From Planctomycetaceae bacterium (GTDB lineage Bacteria; Planctomycetota; Planctomycetia; Planctomycetales; Planctomycetaceae): 40,744 bases of DNA. The stretch is from NCBI GenBank assembly GCA_014762625.1, contig JABURQ010000185.1, positions 1-40,744 on the forward strand, given 5' to 3'. Shown here piece by piece: positions 1-8,035 of the stretch. The translations under genes were made by a program, and so were the position numbers. The notes beneath the pieces are model-generated. The model was not told where the DNA came from, did no database searches, and saw only the letters and a list, made by a program, of their open reading frames with translations. The first letter of the stretch is position 1. The number at the start of each line of letters is the position of its first letter.

Positions 1-343
1 ATGTGGTCTCACAATTGACTGTAAACGCAGCACAACGGGCCATTCCCAGACAGACGTAATTTCAGATTTCGCAGCGGATGGTCCCAAAACCGGGCAAAAC
101 CATCGGGTTTCGTTCGAAGATGACAACTTGAGAAGTTGAGGACTTGCAAAAAGCTCATCTTTGAAAACCCCCGGGGTTCAGCCATTAAACAATGAAATCT
201 CTGATCAACAGTGAAAGCAAATCGTTCGGGAGCCACCGTCTCACCGGAAACGCGGAAGATCGTCGTTCCATTTTTGCCATCCATGCGGCCTGCCGGTATC
301 CTGTTTTTATTGACGTTCTCCTTCCACACCGAGAGAAATCCTC
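1..343. other. Intergenic lead-in without a supported gene
   Basis: I see no credible gene here. Open frames exist on both strands, but they lack a signal peptide, a recognisable motif or a good ribosome-binding site, and they run into the coding region of the next gene in another frame. The last part presumably holds the promoter of the esterase starting at 344; no clear -35/-10 pair stands out. Confidence 0.5.
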
Positions 344-1252
344 ATGACACATCGCCTGTTCTGTTCGCTGGCCCTGTTCTGTTTTCTGACTGTTTCACTT
401 TCCGCCGCGGAGCCGAAAGTCGTCGAAGTCTGGCCCGATACGCCTCCCGGCCCTCCCGCGAAAGTGACCGGCGAAGAATACGACCGCCAGAAACCGACCG
501 ACCGACTCGTCGGCGGGAAGAGCGTGATGAAGATTACCAACATCGCGAACGCCGAGTTGCACATCTACCCCGCTCCAAAAGATAAAGCGACCGGTGCGGC
601 CTGCGTGATCTGTCCCGGTGGAGGCTACAACATTCTGGCCTGGGATCTGGAAGGGACCGAAGTGGCCGAGTGGCTCAATACCATCGGCGTCACGGGGATC
701 GTGTTGAAGTACCGCACACCGACCGGCCCTCACGGCGATCCCGGCAAATGGCAGGGGCCGGTGATGGACGCGCAGCGGGCCTTGAGCCTCACACGCACGC
801 ACGCCAAGGAATGGAACCTCGATCCGGGACGAATCGGGATTCTCGGGTTTTCCGCCGGCGGCAATCTCGCCGCTCATACGGCGGTCGAAAACGGACATCG
901 ACTTTATGACAAGATCGACGCCGTCGATGAGGCGTCGTGTGCTCCCGATTTCGCGATGCTGATTTATCCCGCCTATATCTCCGATAAACAGGGAAACCTG
1001 ACCGACGGTTTCGACAAAGTTGACCAGCAGACCCCGCCGATGTTTTTCGTCCACGCCGCCAACGACGGCGTCACACCGCTCAGCAGCGTATTGCTGTTCG
1101 CCGAGTTGGAGAAAGCCGACGTCCCGGCGGAGTTGCACATTTACCCGACGGGAGGGCACGGTTACGGTCTGCGTCCGACGGAGGAAGCGGTGACCCATTG
1201 GGCGAAGCGGGCGGGAGGCTGGCTGAAGGAGGCCGGTTTTCTGGGTGAGTAA
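344..1252 (+). CDS. Exported alpha/beta-hydrolase (BD-FAE/acetyl-xylan-esterase-like)
   Basis: A 302-residue exported serine esterase of the alpha/beta-hydrolase fold, of the type often annotated as xylanase/esterase in planctomycetes. A signal peptide spans about residues 1-21, ending in SLSAAE. The fold shows in order: an oxyanion-hole loop PGGGY near 91-95, the nucleophile elbow GFSAGG with Ser170, an acid Asp241 in HAANDGVT, and a catalytic His272 in GGHGYG. A complete catalytic triad suggests an active enzyme acting in the periplasm or outside, probably removing acetyl or other acyl groups from polysaccharides; the substrate is inferred, not seen. The start is supported by the signal peptide; only a weak GAGAG precedes it. 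A second esterase of another fold follows 272 bp downstream. Confidence 0.85.
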   Translation: MTHRLFCSLALFCFLTVSLSAAEPKVVEVWPDTPPGPPAKVTGEEYDRQKPTDRLVGGKSVMKITNIANAELHIYPAPKDKATGAACVICPGGGYNILAWDLEGTEVAEWLNTIGVTGIVLKYRTPTGPHGDPGKWQGPVMDAQRALSLTRTHAKEWNLDPGRIGILGFSAGGNLAAHTAVENGHRLYDKIDAVDEASCAPDFAMLIYPAYISDKQGNLTDGFDKVDQQTPPMFFVHAANDGVTPLSSVLLFAELEKADVPAELHIYPTGGHGYGLRPTEEAVTHWAKRAGGWLKEAGFLGE

Positions 1253-1311
1253 GTTGGAAGAATTGGAAAATGGTCCTGTTACTGAAATGAAACCTAAATG
1301 ACATATCGACT

Positions 1312-1443
1312 CCTCACCCCGGCCCTCTCCTCCCGAGGAGGCGAGGGGGGCATGCAAGAAGGCCAGCTTAACAATAGAATCATCGTTAAATAAATCCTTC
1401 TCCTCCTATGGAGGAGAAGGTGGCCGAAGGCCGGATGAGGAGG
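1312..1443. repeat. Pair of REP-like hairpin repeats
   Basis: Two related palindromic units lie in the gap between the two esterase genes. Unit A (1312-1347) folds through CCCTC-T-CCTC against GAGG-C-GAGGG. Unit B (1396-1443) contains a perfect 11-bp stem, CCTTCTCCTCC (1396-1406) and GGAGGAGAAGG (1410-1420) with loop TAT, followed by a small TGGCC/GGCC hairpin. The reverse complement of B resembles A, so they are inverted copies about 50 bp apart. They resemble intergenic repeats common in bacterial genomes and could also stop transcription from the upstream gene. Confidence 0.7.
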
Positions 1444-1524
1444 TCGTACAATACTCATCAGTCTGCAAATTTATGCAAAGCGTCGAGCTTTTTTCGCTAG
1501 CCGTGCAAACAATGAGGTTCACTT

Positions 1525-2475
1525 ATGTCAAAGATAACGCGCTTGTCGATACTGTGTCTGGTTCTGTTCGGTGTTCCGATTTCCGCGTTCGCCGACGACG
1601 GTTCCAAGCCTGAGACGGTGAAAGTCTTCATTCTCGCGGGACAGTCGAACATGGTGGGAGCGGGCATCGTATCCGCCGACCCCAAACGGAATGCAGGCAA
1701 GGGGACGCTCGAATATCTGGCGAAACATCACCCCGACTCGCCGTACGCCGAATGGAGAAACGCTTCCGGCGAATGGATCGAACGGGACGATGTCTGGATT
1801 CATTACATGGATCGGAAGGGAAAACTGCGTCCGGGATACGGCAGCAATGAGGATCGCATCGGCCCCGAACTCGGCTTCGGACAGGTGGTAGGGGACCATT
1901 TCGACGAACCGGTTCTGTTGATCAAAATTGCCTGGGGGGGAAAGAGTCTCGCCGTCGATTTTCGTCCTCCTTCGGCGGGCGGAGACGGTCCCGGTCCGTA
2001 CTACAAGGAACTGATCTCACGGTCGAAAGAAGTTCTCAACAGCGTGGGCAAAGAGTTTCCGGAATTGAAGGGGAAAACGCCCGAGCTTGTGGGCTTCGGC
2101 TGGCATCAGGGGTGGAACGACCGCATCAATCAAGCCTTCAATGACGCCTACGCGGAGAACCTCGCCCATTTCATCCGCGACATCCGCAAAGAGTTCGAGT
2201 CTCCGAAACTGCCGTTCGTCATTGCGGAAACCGGCATGAGCGGATTTGAGGAAAAACATCCTCGGGCGCTGTCGCTGATGAAGGCTCAGGCCTCGGTTCC
2301 CAAGATGCCGGAGTTCCAAGGCAATACCGCCTTCGTCGGCACGAAAGCTTTTTTCCGTCCGAAGGAGGAGTCTCCCAGCGGACAGGCCTATCACTGGAAC
2401 ACAAACTCCGAAACGTATTATCTGATCGGGGCCGGCATGGGGAACGCGATGCTCGATCTATTACAGGAGAAGTGA
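1525..2475 (+). CDS. Exported sialate O-acetylesterase-like (SASA/DUF303) protein
   Basis: A 316-residue exported SGNH-type carbohydrate esterase of the SASA family. A signal peptide covers residues 1-23 (cleavage near AFADDG). Block I is AGQSNMVGAG with the predicted nucleophile Ser41 in GQSN. A central GFGWHQGWND (His194) matches the family WHQGE-type block, and QAYHWNTNSE near 288-297 supplies the likely catalytic His290. Such enzymes remove acetyl groups from sialic acids or plant and algal glycans; here the substrate is unknown. AGGT lies a few bases before the ATG. It converges with the minus-strand gene at 2502 after 26 bp, with no strong terminator visible between them. Confidence 0.82.
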   Translation: MSKITRLSILCLVLFGVPISAFADDGSKPETVKVFILAGQSNMVGAGIVSADPKRNAGKGTLEYLAKHHPDSPYAEWRNASGEWIERDDVWIHYMDRKGKLRPGYGSNEDRIGPELGFGQVVGDHFDEPVLLIKIAWGGKSLAVDFRPPSAGGDGPGPYYKELISRSKEVLNSVGKEFPELKGKTPELVGFGWHQGWNDRINQAFNDAYAENLAHFIRDIRKEFESPKLPFVIAETGMSGFEEKHPRALSLMKAQASVPKMPEFQGNTAFVGTKAFFRPKEESPSGQAYHWNTNSETYYLIGAGMGNAMLDLLQEK

Positions 2476-2501
2476 GGAGGGGGGAGAGATCGGGAGTCGG
2501 A

Positions 2502-3005
2502 TTATTCGACGGGTCGTTCGACCGGTTCCTGGAACTGGCCCGGATCGTCGTTCAATTGCGGAGCATTCACATTCAGATGCTGTAATCGCCAGACGGAGTT
2601 CTCCTCCTGATGATAGATGACCGAAATCAACCCGTCCCCTTGTTCGAACTCTCCTCGATAGGCGGCGGTGACGATCGGTTGCCCGTCCTTTTCGTTGATC
2701 ATCATCTCCTCAATTTCATGCTCCTGCAACGCTCCCAGCCGGGTGGCGATGTTGTCACAAAAACTCTGAAATTCTTCCAGACTCACCTCTTCGCGAAAAG
2801 CAGAGGTCGCCGCCCGGTACGGGCCTGCGACCTGTTCGGCGGCGATGTCGTCGAAGAGCCGATTGACCTGCTCGGTAATCGTCTCGGAGACACTGACCGG
2901 GTTTTCCTCGATCGTGTTCTTACGTTTTTTGGAACCGTCCGGCCAGAAGAACAGCGCGAGTGCCAGCACGATCAAGAGAAAGAAAACGATCCTGGAAAAC
3001 GACAT
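2502..3005 (-). CDS. Small membrane-anchored protein of unknown function
   Basis: A 167-residue protein with one N-terminal hydrophobic segment (about residues 5-21) followed by a basic KKRK stretch, then a soluble mixed alpha/beta domain. Its pattern (helix, an FCDNIATRLG helix, then strands such as PIVTAAYRGEF and GLISVIYHQEE ending in VWRLQHLNV) resembles small NTF2-like or DUF4019/DUF4864-type domains, but I cannot assign it firmly. It lies 69 bp downstream of the propeller gene on the same strand and may be the last gene of that operon. The hydrophobic segment has no clear cleavage site, so it is more likely an anchor. Confidence 0.7.
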   Translation of the reverse strand: MSFSRIVFFLLIVLALALFFWPDGSKKRKNTIEENPVSVSETITEQVNRLFDDIAAEQVAGPYRAATSAFREEVSLEEFQSFCDNIATRLGALQEHEIEEMMINEKDGQPIVTAAYRGEFEQGDGLISVIYHQEENSVWRLQHLNVNAPQLNDDPGQFQEPVERPVE

Positions 3006-3074
3006 CTCACCGTCAATCGTTCGACTTGAGTCAGAGAGAATTCAAAAACTTAAATGACAAGTACGCGGAGTTCC

Positions 3075-4544
3075 TCACTGCGGAATGTAATTCAGTGTGT
3101 AGTACGCTTCCTGGTGCAGCAGAGGCAGGCCATCTTTGTTACGCACGCCCTCGGCAATCAACTCATGGACGTGACCTTCCTGCAAACCGTCGATTTTTAG
3201 GACGACGCTTTTTCCGTCGGCTCCCACCTCGGCGGAGGTGATCTCGGGAAACGTATGATCGACTTCCGGACTGCCGTAAGACGACTGGAAGATATAGGTG
3301 TAAGTCTGGAGTTTGTACGACGCGATATTACCGACGGTCGCCGGATCGACTTCCTGTGTGAAGACCAGTTCGAAGCCGTCGGGGCGGGCCTTCATTTCGA
3401 GAATCTCGAAGGGAGTTTTGCCGTTCCAGGTAATGCGGTCGAGAGAGAAGGGCTTGTTGCCGCGCGAACCCCACCCGCGATTCGTTCCGCCGACGAAGAG
3501 GGCTCCGGAATCGGTCATCTCGACCGCCAGCGACCCGGACCCGATCCCTTCGCGAAACGGAAAACAGGCTCCCTGATAGTGTCCCTGAATCTCTTCCAGA
3601 TAGCACCGCATGATCGTGCTGAAAGTCTGGTCTCCGACGAACATCTGATTTTTGAATGGTCCGAAATTTCCGTCGGTCGTATCGCAGGCGATCCCGCTCG
3701 CCGATTGCCCCATCTTCTTGTAGGGGAACAAAATCACGGGCGGCTCGTATTCCGGAATCTTTTTCGCTTCGACCATGATGCGGCTGCCGCTTTCCGGTTC
3801 CTGCGGCTTGTCGCCAATGGCGTCCGTCAATTTAAACCATTCAAAGCCTCCCGGATGTCCCTGAAACGATCCGGGACGCAACCATTTCAGACTACAGGTG
3901 CCGTTCCACGGCCCTTGGTTGTCGGTGTAGAAGACGTCCCTTTTGTGATTGAATCCCATCCCGCCAGGGGAACGAATCCCGCTACATGTGGGAATCATTT
4001 TACCGTCCGGCGTTACGCGGACACACCACCCGCGATACGGCACTTTGCTGGAGAACGATCCGGTCAAACACAACGTCACCCAGATATTACCTTCGTTATC
4101 GAACTTGGATCCGAAGGCGTATTCGTGATAGTCGCCGCTGATCCCCCAGCCGTCGTTGATCACTTCAAACTCATCCGCCACGCCGTCATCGTTGGTGTCC
4201 CGGATCCGGCTGACATCGGGACGATGCGTGACGTATAGCCAGCCGTCCTTCCAGGCCAGGCCGAGAATTTCGTGGAAACCGTGAGCGAAGCGGGTCAGTT
4301 TCGCCTGGCTGACGTCGTCCGCCCAGGCGTTCTCGACCATCCAGATCTCTCCCCGCCGGGTCCCGACCGCCAGTCGTCCGTCGGGAATTGGCTGGATCGC
4401 TCCGATCTCGAGGACTTCCCCTTCCGGCAGAGTGAAGGGAGCCAGCGGATAATAATCCTGCTCGGTCGGCAGTTGTTGGTCCTCCTGGGCGGAGAGCAGT
4501 GAAGTGCTGATCGTCAGCAAACAGATTGTGAGAAAAACACGCAT
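3075..4544 (-). CDS. Exported beta-propeller, glucose/sorbosone-dehydrogenase-like (DUF7133 type)
   Basis: A 489-residue exported protein with a signal peptide at residues 1-19 (ending LLSAQ). The body is a beta-propeller related to PQQ-dependent glucose/sorbosone dehydrogenases: [33 protein letters not shown] (a calcium-loop-like DTNDDG), [18 protein letters not shown] and a late [11 protein letters not shown] blade, then a C-terminal strand-rich domain with SYKLQTYTY. It has no CxxCH motif, so any electrons must pass to a partner. The gene starts 36 bp after the five-heme PA14 gene on the same strand, making that cytochrome the obvious partner. Whether it binds PQQ or is a non-enzymatic propeller cannot be told from sequence alone. 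Confidence 0.82.
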   Translation of the reverse strand: MRVFLTICLLTISTSLLSAQEDQQLPTEQDYYPLAPFTLPEGEVLEIGAIQPIPDGRLAVGTRRGEIWMVENAWADDVSQAKLTRFAHGFHEILGLAWKDGWLYVTHRPDVSRIRDTNDDGVADEFEVINDGWGISGDYHEYAFGSKFDNEGNIWVTLCLTGSFSSKVPYRGWCVRVTPDGKMIPTCSGIRSPGGMGFNHKRDVFYTDNQGPWNGTCSLKWLRPGSFQGHPGGFEWFKLTDAIGDKPQEPESGSRIMVEAKKIPEYEPPVILFPYKKMGQSASGIACDTTDGNFGPFKNQMFVGDQTFSTIMRCYLEEIQGHYQGACFPFREGIGSGSLAVEMTDSGALFVGGTNRGWGSRGNKPFSLDRITWNGKTPFEILEMKARPDGFELVFTQEVDPATVGNIASYKLQTYTYIFQSSYGSPEVDHTFPEITSAEVGADGKSVVLKIDGLQEGHVHELIAEGVRNKDGLPLLHQEAYYTLNYIPQ

Positions 4545-4580
4545 ATCAAATTCCCAAACGTGGTTTGAGTTGGAAAAGTC

Positions 4581-7316
4581 TTACCAGACGTATTCAATTT
4601 TCAGTTCGGCTTTGTTATCGGTAAACGTCACCGGCAACAGGAGTTCCTGCTTGCCGTTCGCCGGACGTGTGATGGCGTCGTCGGGGACGCGTAATTTCAG
4701 AATCTGGTCGAGAACGTACACACCGGCCTCCCGTTTTTCGAGATCACCGACCGCGACGCGCAGATACAGGTTTTCGGGCTCCTTGCCGTCTGTCGTGAGT
4801 GTGAGCGTGCGCAGGAAATTGGTGTCTCCCTCGCTGGGAACCGGTGCGGGATAATCGGCCACCATCACCCCTTGAAAGGAGTACAGAAATGTCGGTCGCA
4901 AATCGGCGTTCAATTCGTAGCCGCGGAACGAGTAACCGTTGTCGCGCGCTTTCCCACCCGGCCAACTGACGTCGAGACTCTCCAGGACCGCGAACGGCTG
5001 TCCCGTCGGTAATTTGACGAGATGATCGCCGAGGGGCGTCTGATTGCCGGGGCCGCGTCCGACCCAGTGTTTCGCCGCGTCGATAAACGCTCCATGCCAG
5101 ATCGTACGCATCACCATCTCTTCGGCGTCGAAGGCGAGATGCGCTTCCTCCGGATAGCCGACTGCAATTCCTCGGGGCGAGAGGTCGGTGATAAAGTTGC
5201 GATAGATAATAGGAGTTTTTTCGGGAACCAGGACGATCGACTGTCCCCCGACTCCCAACGGTACCGCGGCTTTCTCACCATCCGCCAGATACAGCCAGAT
5301 CGCCGAAAGCTGTTTGTTGGTATCTCCCTCCAGAACTTTCGGCAGGATCGTTCGACCGTTCGGCCACGCCGCCGGCATCCGGGTTCCCCGGCGGTATTCC
5401 TGCGGATTGATCATGTAGCGGTAGAACCAGTCTTCCCGCAATCGCTTGGCCATCGTTTGCAGGTTGAGGGCCTGAATCCCGGTCGATTGCTTATTCCCGA
5501 ACGGATGACATTTCATGCAGGACAAGCCTTTGTCGCCCACCATCCCGCGCCCTTCCGCTTTGACGCGATATTCGGCCGCTTTGACGCGATATTCGGGTTG
5601 TTCGAATTTGGCTCGTGCAGCGAGCGTCTTGCGATCGAGATCGGGAAATGCGCTCAGGAGTGTTTTGACATGATTCGATCCAAACTTCGGCATCCGGGTC
5701 AGCATGTAGGGACGGTCGTTGGCTCCGTTGTTCAGAATATGTTGCAGCCATTGATCGTTCAGCTTATCACCGACTCCCGTCAAAGAGGGGGGAATCCGGC
5801 CCTCGTCTCCCATTTCGGGAATCGTGCCCACAAACTCCGCCTCGCGCTCCCGTTCCACACCGCCGACGTTGTTCCGTTCGTGACACGCGTAACAGTTGAA
5901 GGTTGCCATCGTGCGGAAGACCGCCTGTTCGTCGGTCGGTCCCTCCGCCGAGTCGAGATTCTTCAAAGCCGCTTCAATCACGGTCGATTGAGCGTCGTTC
6001 AAGGAAAAGTACGGCACTCCCTTCATCGGTGCGACAGCCTGGCAACCTCCCGACGGCTTCAATTCGGAAAGTTTTTTCGCCGCGAATGTCGAAGCGATCT
6101 TCTGATTGTCGACTTTCAAATCGTGACAGTTGGCGCAGCCGACGGACGCAAACAATTTTCGTCCCTCGGCGACCAGTCGCGGATCGAGCACGAAGACCTC
6201 TCCCTCTTTCTGAGGCGTGAGCTTCTCACGGGTTGGTGTCAGTGCGGCGGCGAGGTCCGTGCGTTTGACTCCCGGTCCTTCATACGAGGCGCTGATCGTC
6301 CATTCGCCCCCTCCCTGGAAATAATCGACGATCACCTCATGCACGCCGGCGCTCAACTCGACCGATCCGTTTTTGTTCTGATGCGGGTGAATCCCATCCA
6401 CATCGACGATCTTTTCGCCGTCGATCAATAACCAGCTTCCATCATCCGAACCGAGGAAAAAGTTGTACATTCCGGCTTGTTTGATGTGCAGATAGCCGAG
6501 GAAACGAACGCCGAAATTGTTCGTTTTACCGGCGACTGTCAGGTCGAACCCGGCTGACTTGCCGGAACTTTTCGGCGTCATCGAGTTGAAGTCGGGAAGC
6601 GTCTCCCAGTTTCCTTCAAACGCCTGATACAGAATGTTCGCGGGCGCAACCACCTCCCTGAGCAGATAATGGGCGATGTCGCGGGCTTCTTCGTTCTTGA
6701 GATTCAGATTCGGCATGCGTCCCGAAGGACGGTGCTGGTGTGGGTCGCGGAGAAAATCGGAGAGTGCCGCAATGGAATATTTGGTATCGAGATTCCCCAG
6801 TGGAACCGAGGTCGCCAGAGACGGAGCTCCTTCCTTCTGACTCCCGTGACACGCGACGCAACCGACCTGATGAAACAGTCGCCTGCCGTTGTTGACGAAC
6901 GGCCCGCTGGCGGGAGTCGGCTGAAAAGTTCCCGTGCTGGTTAGAAAATGAGTGAGAGCCGTCACCTGTTTCTGTTTGACCGCTGGATCGAGTCCGGCAA
7001 ACAGGTTCGGCATCAACGTGCCCGGTTTGGCCGCTTGTGGATCGGCGATGAACTTCTGGATGTGTTCGCGGTCGATGCGGCTTCCGACGTCATCCAGGAT
7101 CGGAGCGGAGCGTTCTGTGATGGCGGCGGGTTTGTCGGACTGATGGCACTTCACACAACTCAATTCCCCTAGCAGGTACAAACCGGCATCGACGGCTTTT
7201 GCGTCATCGGCGTCATAAAAACGCTCGAAGGCGGGTAGTTGAGGATGAGCGGCGAATGCGGTGGAAAGTCCGGAAACAGCGCAGAAGACGAACGCCAGAG
7301 AGAAGAAGTTTCGCAT
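4581..7316 (-). CDS. Exported five-heme c-type cytochrome with PA14 domain
   Basis: A 911-residue exported protein. I place the start at the ATG at 7316 because a signal peptide follows it (residues 1-23, ending TAFAAH); an upstream in-frame extension to 7502 has no such signal. Five heme c motifs are visible: CVKCH (Cys54), CVACH (Cys153), CANCH (Cys394), CYACH (Cys475) and CMKCH (Cys600). Between the second and third lies a PA14 domain (about 225-350) with GSDDGSWLLIDG and SAGVHEVIVDYFQGGGEW; PA14 domains commonly bind carbohydrate. The C-terminal 200 residues are a strand-rich domain. It probably receives electrons from the adjacent propeller protein in the periplasm. A perfect 21-bp in-frame tandem duplication lies just before the fifth heme motif. 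Confidence 0.87.
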   Translation of the reverse strand: MRNFFSLAFVFCAVSGLSTAFAAHPQLPAFERFYDADDAKAVDAGLYLLGELSCVKCHQSDKPAAITERSAPILDDVGSRIDREHIQKFIADPQAAKPGTLMPNLFAGLDPAVKQKQVTALTHFLTSTGTFQPTPASGPFVNNGRRLFHQVGCVACHGSQKEGAPSLATSVPLGNLDTKYSIAALSDFLRDPHQHRPSGRMPNLNLKNEEARDIAHYLLREVVAPANILYQAFEGNWETLPDFNSMTPKSSGKSAGFDLTVAGKTNNFGVRFLGYLHIKQAGMYNFFLGSDDGSWLLIDGEKIVDVDGIHPHQNKNGSVELSAGVHEVIVDYFQGGGEWTISASYEGPGVKRTDLAAALTPTREKLTPQKEGEVFVLDPRLVAEGRKLFASVGCANCHDLKVDNQKIASTFAAKKLSELKPSGGCQAVAPMKGVPYFSLNDAQSTVIEAALKNLDSAEGPTDEQAVFRTMATFNCYACHERNNVGGVEREREAEFVGTIPEMGDEGRIPPSLTGVGDKLNDQWLQHILNNGANDRPYMLTRMPKFGSNHVKTLLSAFPDLDRKTLAARAKFEQPEYRVKAAEYRVKAEGRGMVGDKGLSCMKCHPFGNKQSTGIQALNLQTMAKRLREDWFYRYMINPQEYRRGTRMPAAWPNGRTILPKVLEGDTNKQLSAIWLYLADGEKAAVPLGVGGQSIVLVPEKTPIIYRNFITDLSPRGIAVGYPEEAHLAFDAEEMVMRTIWHGAFIDAAKHWVGRGPGNQTPLGDHLVKLPTGQPFAVLESLDVSWPGGKARDNGYSFRGYELNADLRPTFLYSFQGVMVADYPAPVPSEGDTNFLRTLTLTTDGKEPENLYLRVAVGDLEKREAGVYVLDQILKLRVPDDAITRPANGKQELLLPVTFTDNKAELKIEYVW
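5555..5596. repeat. Perfect 21-bp in-frame tandem duplication
   Basis: The unit at 5555-5575 is repeated without mismatch at 5576-5596, inside the five-heme cytochrome gene. It adds seven residues, giving EYRVKAAEYRVKAE shortly before the CMKCH motif. Perfect identity at the DNA level points to a recent slippage or duplication event that kept the frame. Confidence 0.9.
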
Positions 7317-7496
7317 GATGGTTGTGATGATCTGTCTGAGAAGTGCCGGTCGCGGATGAATTAAGACGACAAATTGTAACGAGTCCCTCAGTATCGTGGC
7401 AAAGCATTTTCTTCGCACCGTCCGGTTGTTCGTCGAGCGAGAAGTGATGTCTGATATTTCTTCGGCTGACAAAACGGCAAGGTTGCGTCCCCAAAC

Positions 7497-7525
7497 CGTC
7501 ACAGTCTCCCGGAAGAACGTATAAT
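7497..7525 (+). promoter_or_regulatory. Possible promoter for the small exported protein gene
   Basis: A perfect TATAAT lies at 7520-7525, about 150 bp before the ATG at 7674, in the gap between two divergent genes. The matching -35 region around 7497-7502 (CGTCAC) is poor, so only the -10 box supports the call. Confidence 0.3.
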
Positions 7526-7563
7526 AAGGTAATGATCACGCCAATGCTGGTTATCTTGGGAAC

Positions 7564-7581
7564 AAAAGGTTCGACCTTTTT
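7564..7581 (+). other. Leader hairpin with T-run
   Basis: AAAAGGT (7564-7570), loop TCG, ACCTTTT (7574-7580) make a perfect 7-bp stem ending in a T-run, within the presumed leader of the small exported protein gene. It could be a weak terminator, attenuator or chance structure; the stem is A/T-rich apart from two G-C pairs. Confidence 0.3.
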
Positions 7582-7673
7582 GATTCCTGCTGCCTTTGTC
7601 CGCGAACTCAATCATCGTCGTTTCTCGGGCTGCCAGGCATCAACGAACCTCCAGAGAAATAGAAAGCCCTGCC

Positions 7674-8033
7674 ATGAAAAAATCTATCGCCTTGACGCTC
7701 GTTGCTCTGTTCAGTCTCTGTTTGACGACGGCGATCTCTGAAGCCGGTATCGCGTTTGGAAAAATTAACGGCGGGACGCAGTTCCGGAGTCGAAATGTGG
7801 GTCGGCCCTCAACCGCGAATTTGCATCACAACTTCAACTACAAAATGCGGGGAGGAAAATCTCGCAGCTCACGGAAATATTACTATTACAAACGACCGAC
7901 CGTCTCCCGCAACAGTTCCACAAAGTCTTCCGTATCGAAACAGGTTGATGACAAATCGCAACCCGTTAACCTGAAACAAGACACGAAAAACGACACCTCC
8001 CTCAAACTCACGCCGCTCACAGCTCCAAAGTGA
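7674..8033 (+). CDS. Small basic exported protein of unknown function
   Basis: A 119-residue protein whose first 24 residues form a clear signal peptide (MKKSIALTLVALFSLCL... ISEAG). The start at 7674 is chosen for that signal; a longer in-frame start at 7596 lacks it. The mature part is rich in Lys, Arg, Ser, Asn and Tyr, with KYYYYKRP near the centre, and looks intrinsically disordered. No family is recognised. The stop codon lies 2 bp from the stop of the convergent giant fusion gene, leaving no room for a terminator between them. Confidence 0.65.
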   Translation: MKKSIALTLVALFSLCLTTAISEAGIAFGKINGGTQFRSRNVGRPSTANLHHNFNYKMRGGKSRSSRKYYYYKRPTVSRNSSTKSSVSKQVDDKSQPVNLKQDTKNDTSLKLTPLTAPK

Positions 8034-8035
8034 TT

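Noticed and set aside
9-329. Minus-strand open frame of 106 codons at the window start
   Set aside because: No signal, motif or ribosome-binding site; may only reflect the promoter region of the esterase.
5022-6431. Long plus-strand open frame (469 codons) opposite the five-heme gene
   Set aside because: It lies wholly antisense to a gene with clear motifs, has no recognisable domain, and is typical of shadow frames in GC-rich coding DNA.
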